Made by a program: the position numbers and the translations under genes. A stretch of 64,000 nt of DNA from contig NZ_JBHSBN010000026.1 of NCBI RefSeq assembly GCF_042650605.1, positions 1-64,000 of the forward strand, in the 5' to 3' direction. Source of the DNA: Micromonospora_J zhanjiangensis (GTDB lineage Bacteria; Actinomycetota; Actinomycetes; Mycobacteriales; Micromonosporaceae). The notes below the pieces were generated by a model that was not told the origin of the DNA, ran no database searches, and saw only the letters and a program-made list of their open reading frames with translations. This document shows, one piece after another, positions 24,389-32,999 of the stretch (the stretch's first letter is position 1; each line of letters begins with the position of its first letter).

Positions 24389-25519
24389 ATGCTGTTCCGC
24401 GTACGCACGCATCTTCTGCGGTCCCGCCGCGGCGGTCCGCTGAGCCCCGAGTCCCGTGCCGGCATCGGCGCGGCCCTCGTCCTGCTCGCGTTGGTGTCCG
24501 TCGTCGAGCTGGCCGACGGGCGGAAGGCCAACTACGTCGGCCTGCTGGCGGCGGCCCCCTTCCTCGCCGCCGCCTTCGCCAACTGGCGGGTGGTGCTCGG
24601 TGTCGGCTCGGCGTCCACACTGGTCGGGGCCGGCTTCGCGCTGGCCGGCCAGATGATCTCGGTGGCCACGGTGGTCAACCTGACCGGCATCGTGCTCGCC
24701 ACCGGCATCGCCGCCCGGGTGGCGGCGATCCGGCAGGGGCAGGCCGAGCGGATCGCCGAGCTGTCCAGACTCGCCTCGGTGGCCCAGCAGGCCGTGCTGC
24801 GACCGCTCGGGCCCCAGGTCGGGACGCTGGCCGTGGCCGGCCACTACATCTCCTCCACCGCCGCCGCCGACATCGGCGGGGACCTCTACGAGGCGGTGGA
24901 CACGCCGTACGGCGTACGGATGCTGATCGGCGACGTACGCGGCAAGGGGCTGGACGCGGTCCGGCTGGCCAGTATCGTGCTCGGCTCGTACCGGCACGTC
25001 GCCTACGAGCGGGCCGACCTGCGGGCGATCGTGGCCGACCTGGACCGGGCGGTGGCCCGCAGCGTCGGCGACGAGGACTTCGTCACCGCCGCGCTGGTGG
25101 AGGAGCGCGGTGGCACGTTGACCATCGTCAACTGCGGCCACCCGGCGCCCCTGCTGCTGCGTCGCGGCGAGGTGATCACCCTGGAGCCACCGGCGACGGC
25201 GCCGCCGTTGGGCTTCATGCCGGTGGTTCAGCCCCGGGTGGAACGACTCGAACCGGGTGACCGGTTGCTCCTGTTCACCGACGGTCTGGGTGAGGCGCGC
25301 CGGGACGGTGAGTTTTTCCCGATCGCCGACCGGGCCTGGCGGCTGCTCGGGCACGGCACGGTCGCCGACGGGCTCGCCTCGCTGGAGACGGCCCTGGTCG
25401 AGTGGGTGCACGGACGGCTGGACGACGACATCGCCCTGGTGCTGATGGAGTACGCCGGACCGCGGCCGGCGAGTGGCCCGGCCGTACCGAGCTGGGAGGT
25501 CGGCGCGGCCGAGCACTGA
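24389..25519 (+). CDS. Membrane-bound PP2C-type protein phosphatase (SpoIIE/RsbU domain)
   Basis: The 376-residue product has an N-terminal membrane part with two to four helices (about residues 25-110: IGAALVLLALVSVVEL, YVGLLAAAPFLAAAFANW, VVNLTGIVLATGIAARVAAI). A SpoIIE-type phosphatase domain follows from about 130. Metal-binding aspartates are in ADIGGDLYEA, IGDVRGKGLDA and DDDIALVLM. Such phosphatases dephosphorylate anti-anti-sigma factors and so release sigma factors. No sensor domain or partner gene (RsbV, RsbW) is close. The start at ATG 24389 lies directly before the basic N-terminus; the frame stays open upstream but is not protein-like there. Confidence 0.87.
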   Translation: MLFRVRTHLLRSRRGGPLSPESRAGIGAALVLLALVSVVELADGRKANYVGLLAAAPFLAAAFANWRVVLGVGSASTLVGAGFALAGQMISVATVVNLTGIVLATGIAARVAAIRQGQAERIAELSRLASVAQQAVLRPLGPQVGTLAVAGHYISSTAAADIGGDLYEAVDTPYGVRMLIGDVRGKGLDAVRLASIVLGSYRHVAYERADLRAIVADLDRAVARSVGDEDFVTAALVEERGGTLTIVNCGHPAPLLLRRGEVITLEPPATAPPLGFMPVVQPRVERLEPGDRLLLFTDGLGEARRDGEFFPIADRAWRLLGHGTVADGLASLETALVEWVHGRLDDDIALVLMEYAGPRPASGPAVPSWEVGAAEH

Positions 25520-25598
25520 CGGAGGCCGCCGGCCCGCGCCCCGTTGCGTCGACCCCGGATCGGACCGGAAAGTGTCCGGTTTCACTCAGCACGGTGGG

Positions 25599-25628
25599 TT
25601 GTCGATGTCTACCCGCGAGTAATACAGT
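25599..25628 (+). promoter_or_regulatory. Candidate promoter of the acyl-CoA dehydrogenase gene
   Basis: TTGTCG (25599-25604), an 18-base spacer and TACAGT (25623-25628) form a good sigma-70-like promoter, predicting transcription from about 25635 and a leader of roughly 50 bases. Confidence 0.5.
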
Positions 25629-25639
25629 CGGGGGCACTG

Positions 25640-25655
25640 GTTACTGACCGGTAAC
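25640..25655. promoter_or_regulatory. Operator-like palindrome at the acyl-CoA dehydrogenase promoter
   Basis: GTTAC-N6-GTAAC (GTTACTGACCGGTAAC) lies just downstream of the predicted transcription start, where a TetR-type repressor would block initiation. TetR-family control of beta-oxidation genes is common in actinomycetes, but no regulator gene lies nearby, so the binding protein is unknown. Confidence 0.45.
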
Positions 25656-25685
25656 ACCTGTCTCGTATCGGGGGGTCCAGCCCGC

Positions 25686-27542
25686 ATGACGCACTACAAG
25701 AGCAACCTTCGGGACCTCGAGTTCAACCTGTTCGAGGTCTTCCGCGCGGACCGCGTGCTCGGTCAGGGGCCGTTCGCCGAACTCGACGTGGAGACCGCCC
25801 GGGACATCCTCGCCGAGGTGGACCGGCTGGCCCGCGAGGATCTGGCGGCCAGCTACACCGACGGTGACCGTAACCCCCCGGTCTTCGACCCCGCGACCCA
25901 CACCGCCCCGCTGCCCGAGTCGTTCAAGAAGTCCTTCCGGGCCCTGATGGACTCGGAGTTCTGGCGTCTGGACCTGCCGGCCGAGCTGGGCGGCAGCAAC
26001 GCGCCCCGGGCGCTGTGGTGGTCGATCGCCGAGCTGGTGCTCGGTGCGAACGCCCCGATCTGGATGTACGCCTCCGGCCCGTCCTTCGCCCACGTGCTGC
26101 ACGTCGAGGGCACCGAGGAGCAGAAGAGGTGGGCCCGGCTGTTCATCGACAAGCAGTGGGGCTCGACGATGGTGCTGACCGAGCCGGACGCCGGCTCCGA
26201 CGTCGGCGCCGGGCGGGCCCGGGCCGTTCCGCAGCCGGACGGTTCGTGGCACATCGAGGGCGTCAAGCGGTTCATCACCTCGGGTGAGCACGACCTGAGC
26301 GACAACATCGTGCACTACGTGCTGGCCCGTCCGGTCGGCGTCGACGGCGTGGGCGGTCCGGGCACCAAGGGCCTGTCGCTGTTCGTGGTGCCGAAGTTCC
26401 ACTTCGACCCGGAGACCGGCGAGCTGGGCGAGCGTAACGGGGTCTACGCCACCAACGTCGAGCACAAGATGGGCATCAAGGTCTCGAACACCTGCGAGCT
26501 GACCTTCGGCGAGCACGGCACCCCGGCCAAGGGCTGGCTGCTCGGCGAGAAGCACGACGGCATCCGGCAGATGTTCATGATCATCGAGTACGCCCGGATG
26601 ATGGTCGGCACCAAGGCGATCGCCACCCTCTCCACCGGCTACCTGAACGCGCTGGAGTACGCGAAGAACCGGGTGCAGGGCGCCGACCTGCTGCAGATGG
26701 CCGACAAGACGGCCCCCCGGGTGGCCATCACCCGGCACCCGGACGTGCGTCGCTCGCTGATGATGCAGAAGTCGTACGCCGAGGGCCTGCGCGCGCTGGT
26801 CTGCTACACCGCCTCCTGGCAGGACAAGATCAACGAGGCCGAGCTGGCCGGCGACGAGAAGGCCGCCAAGATTGCCAAGCGGGTCAACGACCTGCTGCTG
26901 CCGCTGGTCAAGGGCGTCGGCTCGGAGCGGGCGTACGAGCTGCTCGGCCACGAGTCGTTGCAGACCTTCGGTGGCTCGGGCTTCCTGCAGGACTACCCGC
27001 TGGAGCAGTACGTCCGGGACGCGAAGATCGACACCCTGTACGAGGGCACCACCGCGATCCAGAGTCTCGACCTGTTCTTCCGCAAGGTCGTGAAGGACGG
27101 CGGCAAGGCGCTGATGGCGGTCGCCGGTGAGATTCAGGCGTTCATCGATTCCGAGGCCGGAAACGGACGGCTGAAGGAGGAGCGGCTCGCCCTGGGCAAG
27201 GCGCTCGTCGAGGTGCAGACCATCATCGGCACGATGACCGGCTGGCTGGGCGAGGCCCAGGCCGGCGAGGTCCGGGCCATCTACAAGGTCGGCCTCTCCA
27301 GCCGGCGACTGCTGTTGGCGGTCGGCGACCTGGTGGTGGGCTGGCTGCTGCAGCGGCAGGCGGATGTGGCGCTGCGGGCCCTGGCCGGCGAGACGTCCGG
27401 CGCCGACAAGTCCTTCTACGAGGGCAAGATCGCGGCAGCGCGGTTCTTCGCCCGGGAAGTGCTGCCGCGGATCGGCGCCGACCGGCGCATCATCGAATCC
27501 ACCTCGCTGGACCTGATGGACCTCGACGAGGACGCGTTCTGA
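25686..27542 (+). CDS. Acyl-CoA dehydrogenase (FadE5-like, long form)
   Basis: The 618-residue enzyme catalyses the first, FAD-dependent step of fatty-acid beta-oxidation. Family segments include WGSTMVLTEPDAGSDVGAGR (FAD and substrate binding) and IEGVKRFITSGEHD. The C-terminal catalytic region is GHESLQTFGGSGFLQDYPLE and LYEGTTAIQSLDLF, where the Glu of YEGTT is the usual catalytic base. The extra C-terminal domain (about residues 470-600) and total length are typical of the long FadE5-like group, which acts on acyl-CoAs of broad chain length. The gene stands alone with its own promoter and terminator; electron-transfer flavoprotein genes are elsewhere. Confidence 0.9.
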   Translation: MTHYKSNLRDLEFNLFEVFRADRVLGQGPFAELDVETARDILAEVDRLAREDLAASYTDGDRNPPVFDPATHTAPLPESFKKSFRALMDSEFWRLDLPAELGGSNAPRALWWSIAELVLGANAPIWMYASGPSFAHVLHVEGTEEQKRWARLFIDKQWGSTMVLTEPDAGSDVGAGRARAVPQPDGSWHIEGVKRFITSGEHDLSDNIVHYVLARPVGVDGVGGPGTKGLSLFVVPKFHFDPETGELGERNGVYATNVEHKMGIKVSNTCELTFGEHGTPAKGWLLGEKHDGIRQMFMIIEYARMMVGTKAIATLSTGYLNALEYAKNRVQGADLLQMADKTAPRVAITRHPDVRRSLMMQKSYAEGLRALVCYTASWQDKINEAELAGDEKAAKIAKRVNDLLLPLVKGVGSERAYELLGHESLQTFGGSGFLQDYPLEQYVRDAKIDTLYEGTTAIQSLDLFFRKVVKDGGKALMAVAGEIQAFIDSEAGNGRLKEERLALGKALVEVQTIIGTMTGWLGEAQAGEVRAIYKVGLSSRRLLLAVGDLVVGWLLQRQADVALRALAGETSGADKSFYEGKIAAARFFAREVLPRIGADRRIIESTSLDLMDLDEDAF

Positions 27543-27579
27543 CGGGACGTACCCGAAATCCCTGTGTGACGGTGGTTCC

Positions 27580-27612
27580 GACGGTCGGCGGGCGGTTTGC
27601 CCGCCGGCCGTC
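27580..27612 (+). terminator. Terminator after the acyl-CoA dehydrogenase gene
   Basis: GACGGTCGGCGGGC (27580-27593) pairs with GCCCGCCGGCCGTC (27599-27612), with one G-U pair and a 5-base loop, 38 bases after the stop codon. The stem is very stable and lacks a U-tract. Confidence 0.7.
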
Positions 27613-27716
27613 GTGGTAATCGGGAGCCGGAGAATCGCGCATTTTGCCGGGCTTGCACCACTAGCGTGAGTCGCCACAGCTAGCCCAGAAGCCACCGCAC
27701 AGGGAGTGCAACGCAC

Positions 27717-27986
27717 ATGGGCATCGGTAGCGGTATCTTGCTGATCGCAATAGGGGCAATCTTCACATTCGCCGTACGGGCGAACGTGTGGTGGGTCGAC
27801 CTGCGGGCGGTCGGCTGGGTCTTCATGCTCGCCGGCCTGGCCGTACTGCTGATCACTCTCTCCTACTGGCAGGCCCGCCGGCAGCGGGCCCGGACGTTGA
27901 TCGTCGAGGAGAACCGGCTGTCCCATCCGACGGCGATGATGCCACCGCCGCCGGATCCGCCCCCGCCCAACGCTCCACCCACCTGA
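27717..27986 (+). CDS. DUF6458-family small membrane protein
   Basis: The 89-residue product has two membrane helices: residues 1-20 (GIGSGILLIAIGAIFTFAV) and 33-52 (VGWVFMLAGLAVLLITLSYW). A basic segment (QARRQRARTLIVEEN) follows, then a Pro-rich tail. The GIG.GI.L.A.GAI start and the V.WVDL loop between the helices are characteristic of DUF6458, a widespread actinobacterial family with no known function. A decayed fragment of a second copy lies at 744-845. The ribosome-binding site is ACAGGGAGTG about 8 bases before the ATG. Confidence 0.85.
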   Translation: MGIGSGILLIAIGAIFTFAVRANVWWVDLRAVGWVFMLAGLAVLLITLSYWQARRQRARTLIVEENRLSHPTAMMPPPPDPPPPNAPPT

Positions 27987-28009
27987 CCGGCACCTCGCCC
28001 GGGACGCGC

Positions 28010-28594
28010 TCAGCCGCGGGCGGTGTGCCATTTCGTCAGGGGTGCCCGGCCCGGGGCCAGCGCCGTCCACTCGCCGGTGATGCCGTGCACCGCGATGCCG
28101 CAGGTCCGCAGCCCGTCCGGGTCGGCATGCACCGGGTCGAGCAGGACGGACAGTTCGGAGAGGATCGGGTTGTGCCCGATCAGCAGCACCGTCGCGGCGG
28201 TCGGCTGCACGGCCCGCAGCAGGTCGAGCAGAGTCTCCGCGGTGCCGGCGTACACCGGTCGCTCGTACCGCACGGTCGGGCCGGACCGGGCGGGGCGCGG
28301 ACCGCCGGGTGGCTCGGTCGGGTCGGTCGGTGGGATCTTCCCGCCCGGCGCGGCGGCGGTCAGCCGGCGCAGCGGCTCGGCCATGCCGAGCGCGACGTCG
28401 TGCCAGGTCTGCCGGGTCCGCTTGGCGGGCGAGCAGATCACCGTCTCGGGCAGGAAGCCGCTGTGCGCCAGCCAGGCACCGGCCGCCGCGGCGTCGGCGT
28501 GACCCCGGGCGGTCAGCGGACGGTCCGCGTCGGGCGTGCCGGTGGTGCGCTCCGCCTTGGCGTGCCGCAACAGTACGATGCTGCGTTCGGTCAT
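28010..28594 (-). CDS. Histidine phosphatase family protein (SixA-like)
   Basis: The 194-residue product has the phosphatase RHG-type motif LLRHAKAE near residue 8 (the catalytic His follows Arg), a second Arg in SPAKRTRQTW, and the second catalytic His in LLIGHNPIL. SixA-type enzymes remove phosphate from phosphohistidine proteins such as sensor-kinase HPt domains. A roughly 40-residue insertion rich in Pro and Gly (around residues 80-110) is larger than in E. coli SixA. It converges on the DUF6458 gene. There is no evident operon partner. Confidence 0.85.
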   Translation of the reverse strand: MTERSIVLLRHAKAERTTGTPDADRPLTARGHADAAAAGAWLAHSGFLPETVICSPAKRTRQTWHDVALGMAEPLRRLTAAAPGGKIPPTDPTEPPGGPRPARSGPTVRYERPVYAGTAETLLDLLRAVQPTAATVLLIGHNPILSELSVLLDPVHADPDGLRTCGIAVHGITGEWTALAPGRAPLTKWHTARG

Positions 28595-28729
28595 GCGGAC
28601 AGCTTGCCGGATCGGGGACCGAAACGGGCGGCCAGGTCGACGCGCGCCGCGACTTTCCCGCCCGGCGTGGCGCCGCCGGCCCGCCGCGCGGCCCGCCGAT
28701 CGGGTGCGGCGGGTGCCGGTCGGGTCGGG

Positions 28730-29407
28730 TCAGGCGAACAGGGCGAAGTAGATCGCGATGTGGTGCAGGATCGCGGCGACCAGCGTGCAGGCGTGGAAGA
28801 ACTCGTGGTGCCCGAACACCGTCGGCCAGGGATTGGGCCGGCGCAGCGCGTAGAACACCGCACCCACGCTGTACGCCACCCCGCCGGCGAGCATCAGCAC
28901 CAGGGCGGTGACCCCGCCGCGGTGCAGGATGTCCGGCAGGACCGCGACCGCGACCCACCCGAGGGCGAGGTAGAGCGGGGCGGAGACCCAGCGTGGCGCG
29001 TGCGGCCAGATCTGCTTCACCGCCACCCCGGCAAGCGCCCCGGCCCAGACGATCGAGAGCAGGATGACGCCCTTGCGCTCCGGCAGGAGCAGCAGGCAGA
29101 ACGGGGTGTACGTACCGGCGATGAACACGAAGATCATCGAGTGGTCCATCCGGCGCATGATCTGGTAGCCGGTCTCCGACCACACCCGTCGGTGGTAGAG
29201 CGCGCTGGTGCCGAACAGCCCGCACACCGTGAGGCTGTAGACCGCGCAACTCAGCACCGGCGACCAGCCGGGGCGCCCGGCGGCGATCGAGCAGAGCACG
29301 ATGCCGCAGACGACCGCGACGAAGAACGCGTACGTGTGCAACCAGCCGCGCATCCGCGGCTTGCCGATGTCGACCGGCTTCATCCGGAACGGGGTGGAGG
29401 TGGTCAC
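28730..29407 (-). CDS. trhA: Hemolysin III/TrhA-type PAQR membrane protein
   Basis: The 225-residue product has seven predicted membrane helices. The PAQR metal-site residues are visible: His in FGTSALYHRRVW, Asp in MRRMDHSMIFVFIAGTYTPF, and two His near the C-terminus (FGHHEFFHACTLVAA, HHIAIYF). Bacterial members, often labelled hemolysin III, are proposed to influence membrane energetics and fatty-acid homeostasis rather than to lyse cells. Length and helix count match the family. The gene is divergent from pxpA with 204 bases between. Confidence 0.9.
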   Translation of the reverse strand: MTTSTPFRMKPVDIGKPRMRGWLHTYAFFVAVVCGIVLCSIAAGRPGWSPVLSCAVYSLTVCGLFGTSALYHRRVWSETGYQIMRRMDHSMIFVFIAGTYTPFCLLLLPERKGVILLSIVWAGALAGVAVKQIWPHAPRWVSAPLYLALGWVAVAVLPDILHRGGVTALVLMLAGGVAYSVGAVFYALRRPNPWPTVFGHHEFFHACTLVAAILHHIAIYFALFA

Positions 29408-29611
29408 CGGACCAGGTTACGGCACCGTAGGTTACTTCGCGGTAGTGCGCCCCGTCACCGTCGACCTTCCGGCCGGGGATCCCTGGGCCACGCGGGTGTC
29501 CGGGTGCGCCGGTGGCAGCCCGCTGGCCGAGTCGGTCGGCAGGCGTCGCCGGGGCGGCTCGATCCAGGCCGGCCTGGTGAACAACGATCGACCCTCGCTA
29601 CGGTCCCAGGC

Positions 29612-30373
29612 ATGGACCTCAACGCGGACCTCGGGGAGGGCTTCGGCCACTGGCGGCTCGGTGACGACGAGGCGCTGCTCGAGGTGATCACCTCGGCGAA
29701 CGTCGCGTGCGGCTTCCACGCCGGCGACCCGGGCATCATGCGCCGGGTCTGCGCGGCGGCGGCCGCGCGCGGCGTCGCCGTCGGCGCCCAGGTCGGCTAC
29801 CGGGACCTGGCCGGCTTCGGGCGTCGCCGGATCGAGTACGCCTTCGCGGACCTGCGCGACGAGGTCATCTACCAGATCGGGGCGCTGGACGCGTTCTGCC
29901 GGCTGGCCGGCACCGCCGTCCGGTACGTCAAACCGCACGGCGCGCTCTACAACACCGCGGCGGTGGATGAGACCCAGGCGGCGGCCGTGGTGGCGGCGGT
30001 GCTCGACCACGACCGTACGCTGCCGCTGCTCTGCCTGCCCGGGTCCGTCCTGGCCCAACTCGCCACCGGCGCCGGACTGCGGACGGTCGGCGAGGGCTTC
30101 GCGGACCGGGGATACCTGCCGAACGGCACCCTGGTGCCGCGCGGCGCCCCGAACGCGCTGGTCGCCGATCCGGACGAGGTCGCCGAGCGGGCGGTACGGA
30201 TGGCGGTCGAGCGGACCGTCCGGGCCGTCGACGGTACGGACCTGCCGTGCCCGGTGGAGTCGATCTGCCTGCACGGCGACACCCCGGGCGCCGTGGACCT
30301 CGCCCGACGCGTCCGCGCCGCGCTGCGCCGCACCGACGTGACGCTCACCCCCTTCACCGCACCCCCCACCTGA
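29612..30373 (+). CDS. pxpA: 5-oxoprolinase subunit PxpA (LamB/YcsF family)
   Basis: The 253-residue product begins MDLNADLGEGFGHW, the diagnostic PxpA/YcsF start, and contains ANVACGFHAGDPGIMRR, GAQVGYRDLAGFGRR and VKPHGALYNTAA. With PxpB and PxpC it forms the ATP-dependent 5-oxoprolinase that converts pyroglutamate to glutamate. In most bacteria pxpB and pxpC lie beside it; here they do not, so they must be elsewhere or missing. ATG 29612 is the obvious start. A 21-base inverted repeat lies about 120 bases after the stop codon. Confidence 0.9.
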   Translation: MDLNADLGEGFGHWRLGDDEALLEVITSANVACGFHAGDPGIMRRVCAAAAARGVAVGAQVGYRDLAGFGRRRIEYAFADLRDEVIYQIGALDAFCRLAGTAVRYVKPHGALYNTAAVDETQAAAVVAAVLDHDRTLPLLCLPGSVLAQLATGAGLRTVGEGFADRGYLPNGTLVPRGAPNALVADPDEVAERAVRMAVERTVRAVDGTDLPCPVESICLHGDTPGAVDLARRVRAALRRTDVTLTPFTAPPT

Positions 30374-30492
30374 CCCCCACCGCCATCGACCGCCACCGGC
30401 CCACTCCCGCCCCACCCCACCGCGCCCCCTGCGCGCCGCCCACCCGGGAGCGCACCCCGTGCGCACTCCGTGCGCGTCCCGCGCCGGAGAGC

Positions 30493-30553
30493 GCGATGTC
30501 CCCGACATTGCTGCTTCGAAGCGCGACGGTGACAGCAATGTCGGGGACATCGC
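30493..30553. repeat. Perfect 21-base inverted repeat (hairpin)
   Basis: Arms at 30493-30513 and 30533-30553 are exactly complementary (GCGATGTCCCCGACATTG... and its reverse complement) around a 19-base loop. It lies between pxpA and the cupin gene, 39 bases before the latter's start codon, so it would sit in the cupin gene's leader if transcription came from upstream. It may be a terminator of pxpA. Confidence 0.75.
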
Positions 30554-30592
30554 TGTCACCGATGCTCGGCGGCGCTGTTAGCGTCGCGGGTC

Positions 30593-30955
30593 GTGACGGA
30601 CAGCGTGTACGTGGGCAGGGCGGAGATCGACGCGGCGGCGGACCACGGCTGGCTGCTCGGCCACTTCAAGCCGCCCGGCGACCCCCGGCACAGCACCGAC
30701 GTCGAGATCAAGTGGGGCGTGCACCCGCCGGGTGACAAGCGGGCGGCATGGGCCACCGGCGAGACCCGTACGGCCCTGTTGGTGCTGGTCAGCGGCCGGT
30801 TTCGGGTGGACCTGCCCGGCCGTAGCGTGCTGCTGGTCGAACCGGGCGACTACCTGGTTTGGGGTCCCGGCGTCGACCACTCCTGGTACGCCGAGGAGGA
30901 GTCGGTGGTGATGACCGTCCGCTGGCCCTCGATCCCCGGCTACAAACTCCCCTGA
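30593..30955 (+). CDS. Small cupin-fold protein
   Basis: The 120-residue product has a single cupin barrel. The first motif area is WGVHPPGDKRAAW and the second is VEPGDYLVWGPGVDHSWYAE, with His in the second motif; the middle strand is LLVLVSGRFRVDLPG. The metal ligands are incomplete compared with classical cupins, and a sugar- or ligand-binding role is equally possible. Similar actinobacterial proteins are sometimes mislabelled as signal peptidase I. The start is GTG 30593, and no strong ribosome-binding site is visible. Hairpins lie on both sides of the gene. Confidence 0.75.
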   Translation: MTDSVYVGRAEIDAAADHGWLLGHFKPPGDPRHSTDVEIKWGVHPPGDKRAAWATGETRTALLVLVSGRFRVDLPGRSVLLVEPGDYLVWGPGVDHSWYAEEESVVMTVRWPSIPGYKLP

Positions 30956-30971
30956 CCCGCCCTCCCCTGTT

Positions 30972-31032
30972 GTTGATCATGAAGTTGTTGTCGCGACACG
31001 CCGAAGCGGTCGACAACAACTTCATGATCAAC
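30972..31032. terminator. Perfect 22-base inverted repeat between convergent genes
   Basis: Arms at 30972-30993 and 31011-31032 (GTTGATCATGAAGTTG... and its complement) are perfect around a 17-base loop. The element lies between two convergent stop codons (30955 and 31050) and should terminate transcription from both sides. The stem is AT-rich for this genome. It shares GATCATGA with the hairpin at 62749-62803. Confidence 0.75.
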
Positions 31033-31049
31033 GCGGTGGGGTGGGGTGG

Positions 31050-32891
31050 TCAGGGGGTGTCCAGGCCGCGGAGGATTAGGGGGAGGCGGGTGGGGCCGGT
31101 TTCGGTGATTCGGACGGGGACGCCCCAGTCCTGGCGGGTCAGGTGGCAGGCCGAGTGCTCGGCGTCGGCGTCGCAGGTGGCCGCCTGCGCGACGATCTGG
31201 AGTACGCCGGCCGGCACCTCGGGGTTGAGCGTCAACCGCCGGGACAACTCGGTGCCCGCGCCGGCCCCGTCGAGCAGCAGTTCCGTCGGGGAGGCCGACA
31301 CCTGCAGCCGGGTGGACGGGCCGAACGTCTCGTCCAGTTTCTGACCCGGTGCCGGCGTGAAGATCACGTCCAGGGTGACCTCACCACCGGACAGCTCGGT
31401 GGCCGGCCGCTCGGTCCGGCGCCGGGCGCCCTCGACGGTGGTCGCGCCGGCCGCCGACAACGCGCCCGGGGCGAGCCGGGTCAACCGGTGCGCCGTCGAC
31501 TCGACCACCAGCACCGCACCGTCCGCGCCGAGCACCAGGTCGCTCGGCTCGGCCAGCCCGTCCGTGATCGTCTGGACCGTACCGGTGGCCGGGTCGAACC
31601 GGCGTACCGCGCCGTTGTAGGTGTCCGCCACCAGCACCGAACCGTCCGGCAGCGCGCGGACACCCAACGGGTGCTGCAGCAGCGCCCGGTCGGCCGGCCC
31701 GTCGACGTGCCCGAAGTCGAAGAGGCCCTGCCCGACGGCGGTGCCCATCGCACCGTCCTGGACGTACCGCAGGGCGCTGGTCTCGCTGTCGACGATCCAC
31801 AACCGGGCACCGTCCGCCGATACGGACAACCCGGACGGCTGGGCCATCCACACGTCCGGCAGCGGCCCGTCCCGCAGCGCCTCCACGGTGGTGCCGGCGT
31901 AGACGCCGGTGGTCCGCTTCACCGGGTCGAACCACCACAGCTGGTGGATGCCAGCCATCGCGACGATCACCTTGTCGTCGTACCAGGCCAGGTCCCACGG
32001 CGAGGAGAGGTCGATGGACAGGGCGTCGTGCGCGTGGTCGTCGACGGTCGAGCGCCACTGGCGGCCGGTGCCGGCGACCGTGGACACCTCGCCGGTCGCC
32101 AGCTTCACGCCGCGCAGCAGGTGGTTGACGGTGTCGGCGACCACCAGGTCGTAGCCGGCGATCTCGGCGACGTGCTCCGGCAGCGGGCAGAGCCCCTGCG
32201 GCTCGGCGAAGGCCGCGTCGGTGGCGGTGCCGTCGGCCCGGCCCCGGGCCCCCGAGCCGATCCGGCGCAGCACCGTCTCCCCGTCGGGGGCGAGTTCGAC
32301 CAGTGAGTGCCGGGCCGAGTCGGAGACCAGTAGGTTCCCGCCGGCCAGCGCGACGGCCTTGCCGGGAAAACGCAGCGTGCTGGTCGGTTCGGCCGGCGGG
32401 ACGTACGGGCCCTCGCCGCGGTGCAGGGTGCCCTTGGCCTCGTGCGTGGCGACCAACTCCTCGACCAGCCGGGTCAGGCCCTCCACGTGCCCCTCGCCGG
32501 CCATGGTGGCCACCACGTAGCCCTCCGGGTCGACCACGGACAGCGTCGGCCACGCCTTGGCGGCGTACTGCTGCCAAGTGATCAACTCCGGATCGTCGAG
32601 CACCGGATGACGGACGCCGTACCGCTCGACGGCGGCAGCCAGCGCGGCCGGGTCCCGCTCGTGCTCGAACTTCGGCGAGTGCACGCCGACGACGACCAGG
32701 ACGTCGTCGTACTTCTCCTCCAACGGGCGCAACTCGTCCAGCACGTGCAGGCAGTTGACGCAGCAGAAGGTCCAGAAATCCAGCAAAACGATCTTGCCGC
32801 GCAGGTCGGCGAGGCGGATCTGCCGGTCGCCGGTGTTCAGCCAGCCTCGACCGCGCAGTTCGGGCGCCCGTACCCGGGGAGTCGCACTCAT
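31050..32891 (-). CDS. Thioredoxin-domain plus NHL-repeat protein (NHLRC2-like)
   Basis: The 613-residue product has a thioredoxin-like domain at residues 1-150, with LLDFWTFCCVNCLHVLDELR carrying a CxxC-type site (CVNC). An NHL beta-propeller follows from about 165 to 480 (repeats such as GIHQLWWFDP, HPLGVRALPDGSVLVADTYN, GLAEPSDLVLGADGAVLVVE). A beta-rich C-terminal domain completes it. The order is the same as in human NHLRC2 and its bacterial relatives, whose biochemical role is not established. There is no signal peptide, so it is probably cytoplasmic. The gene is monocistronic. Confidence 0.88.
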   Translation of the reverse strand: MSATPRVRAPELRGRGWLNTGDRQIRLADLRGKIVLLDFWTFCCVNCLHVLDELRPLEEKYDDVLVVVGVHSPKFEHERDPAALAAAVERYGVRHPVLDDPELITWQQYAAKAWPTLSVVDPEGYVVATMAGEGHVEGLTRLVEELVATHEAKGTLHRGEGPYVPPAEPTSTLRFPGKAVALAGGNLLVSDSARHSLVELAPDGETVLRRIGSGARGRADGTATDAAFAEPQGLCPLPEHVAEIAGYDLVVADTVNHLLRGVKLATGEVSTVAGTGRQWRSTVDDHAHDALSIDLSSPWDLAWYDDKVIVAMAGIHQLWWFDPVKRTTGVYAGTTVEALRDGPLPDVWMAQPSGLSVSADGARLWIVDSETSALRYVQDGAMGTAVGQGLFDFGHVDGPADRALLQHPLGVRALPDGSVLVADTYNGAVRRFDPATGTVQTITDGLAEPSDLVLGADGAVLVVESTAHRLTRLAPGALSAAGATTVEGARRRTERPATELSGGEVTLDVIFTPAPGQKLDETFGPSTRLQVSASPTELLLDGAGAGTELSRRLTLNPEVPAGVLQIVAQAATCDADAEHSACHLTRQDWGVPVRITETGPTRLPLILRGLDTP

Positions 32892-32999
32892 GGTCTCAAG
32901 ACTGCCATGCCGGCTCCGCCACCCCGGCGCAGCACCACCGAGTGACGCGTGCCCCGGTCGGATGACGGGGCACGCGTCGGAGTACGTCGGTGGCGGGGT

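Noticed and set aside
25641..29249. A 1,202-codon minus-strand open frame across the acyl-CoA dehydrogenase gene
   Set aside because: Low-complexity translation, no ribosome-binding site, and complete overlap with well-supported genes on both strands.
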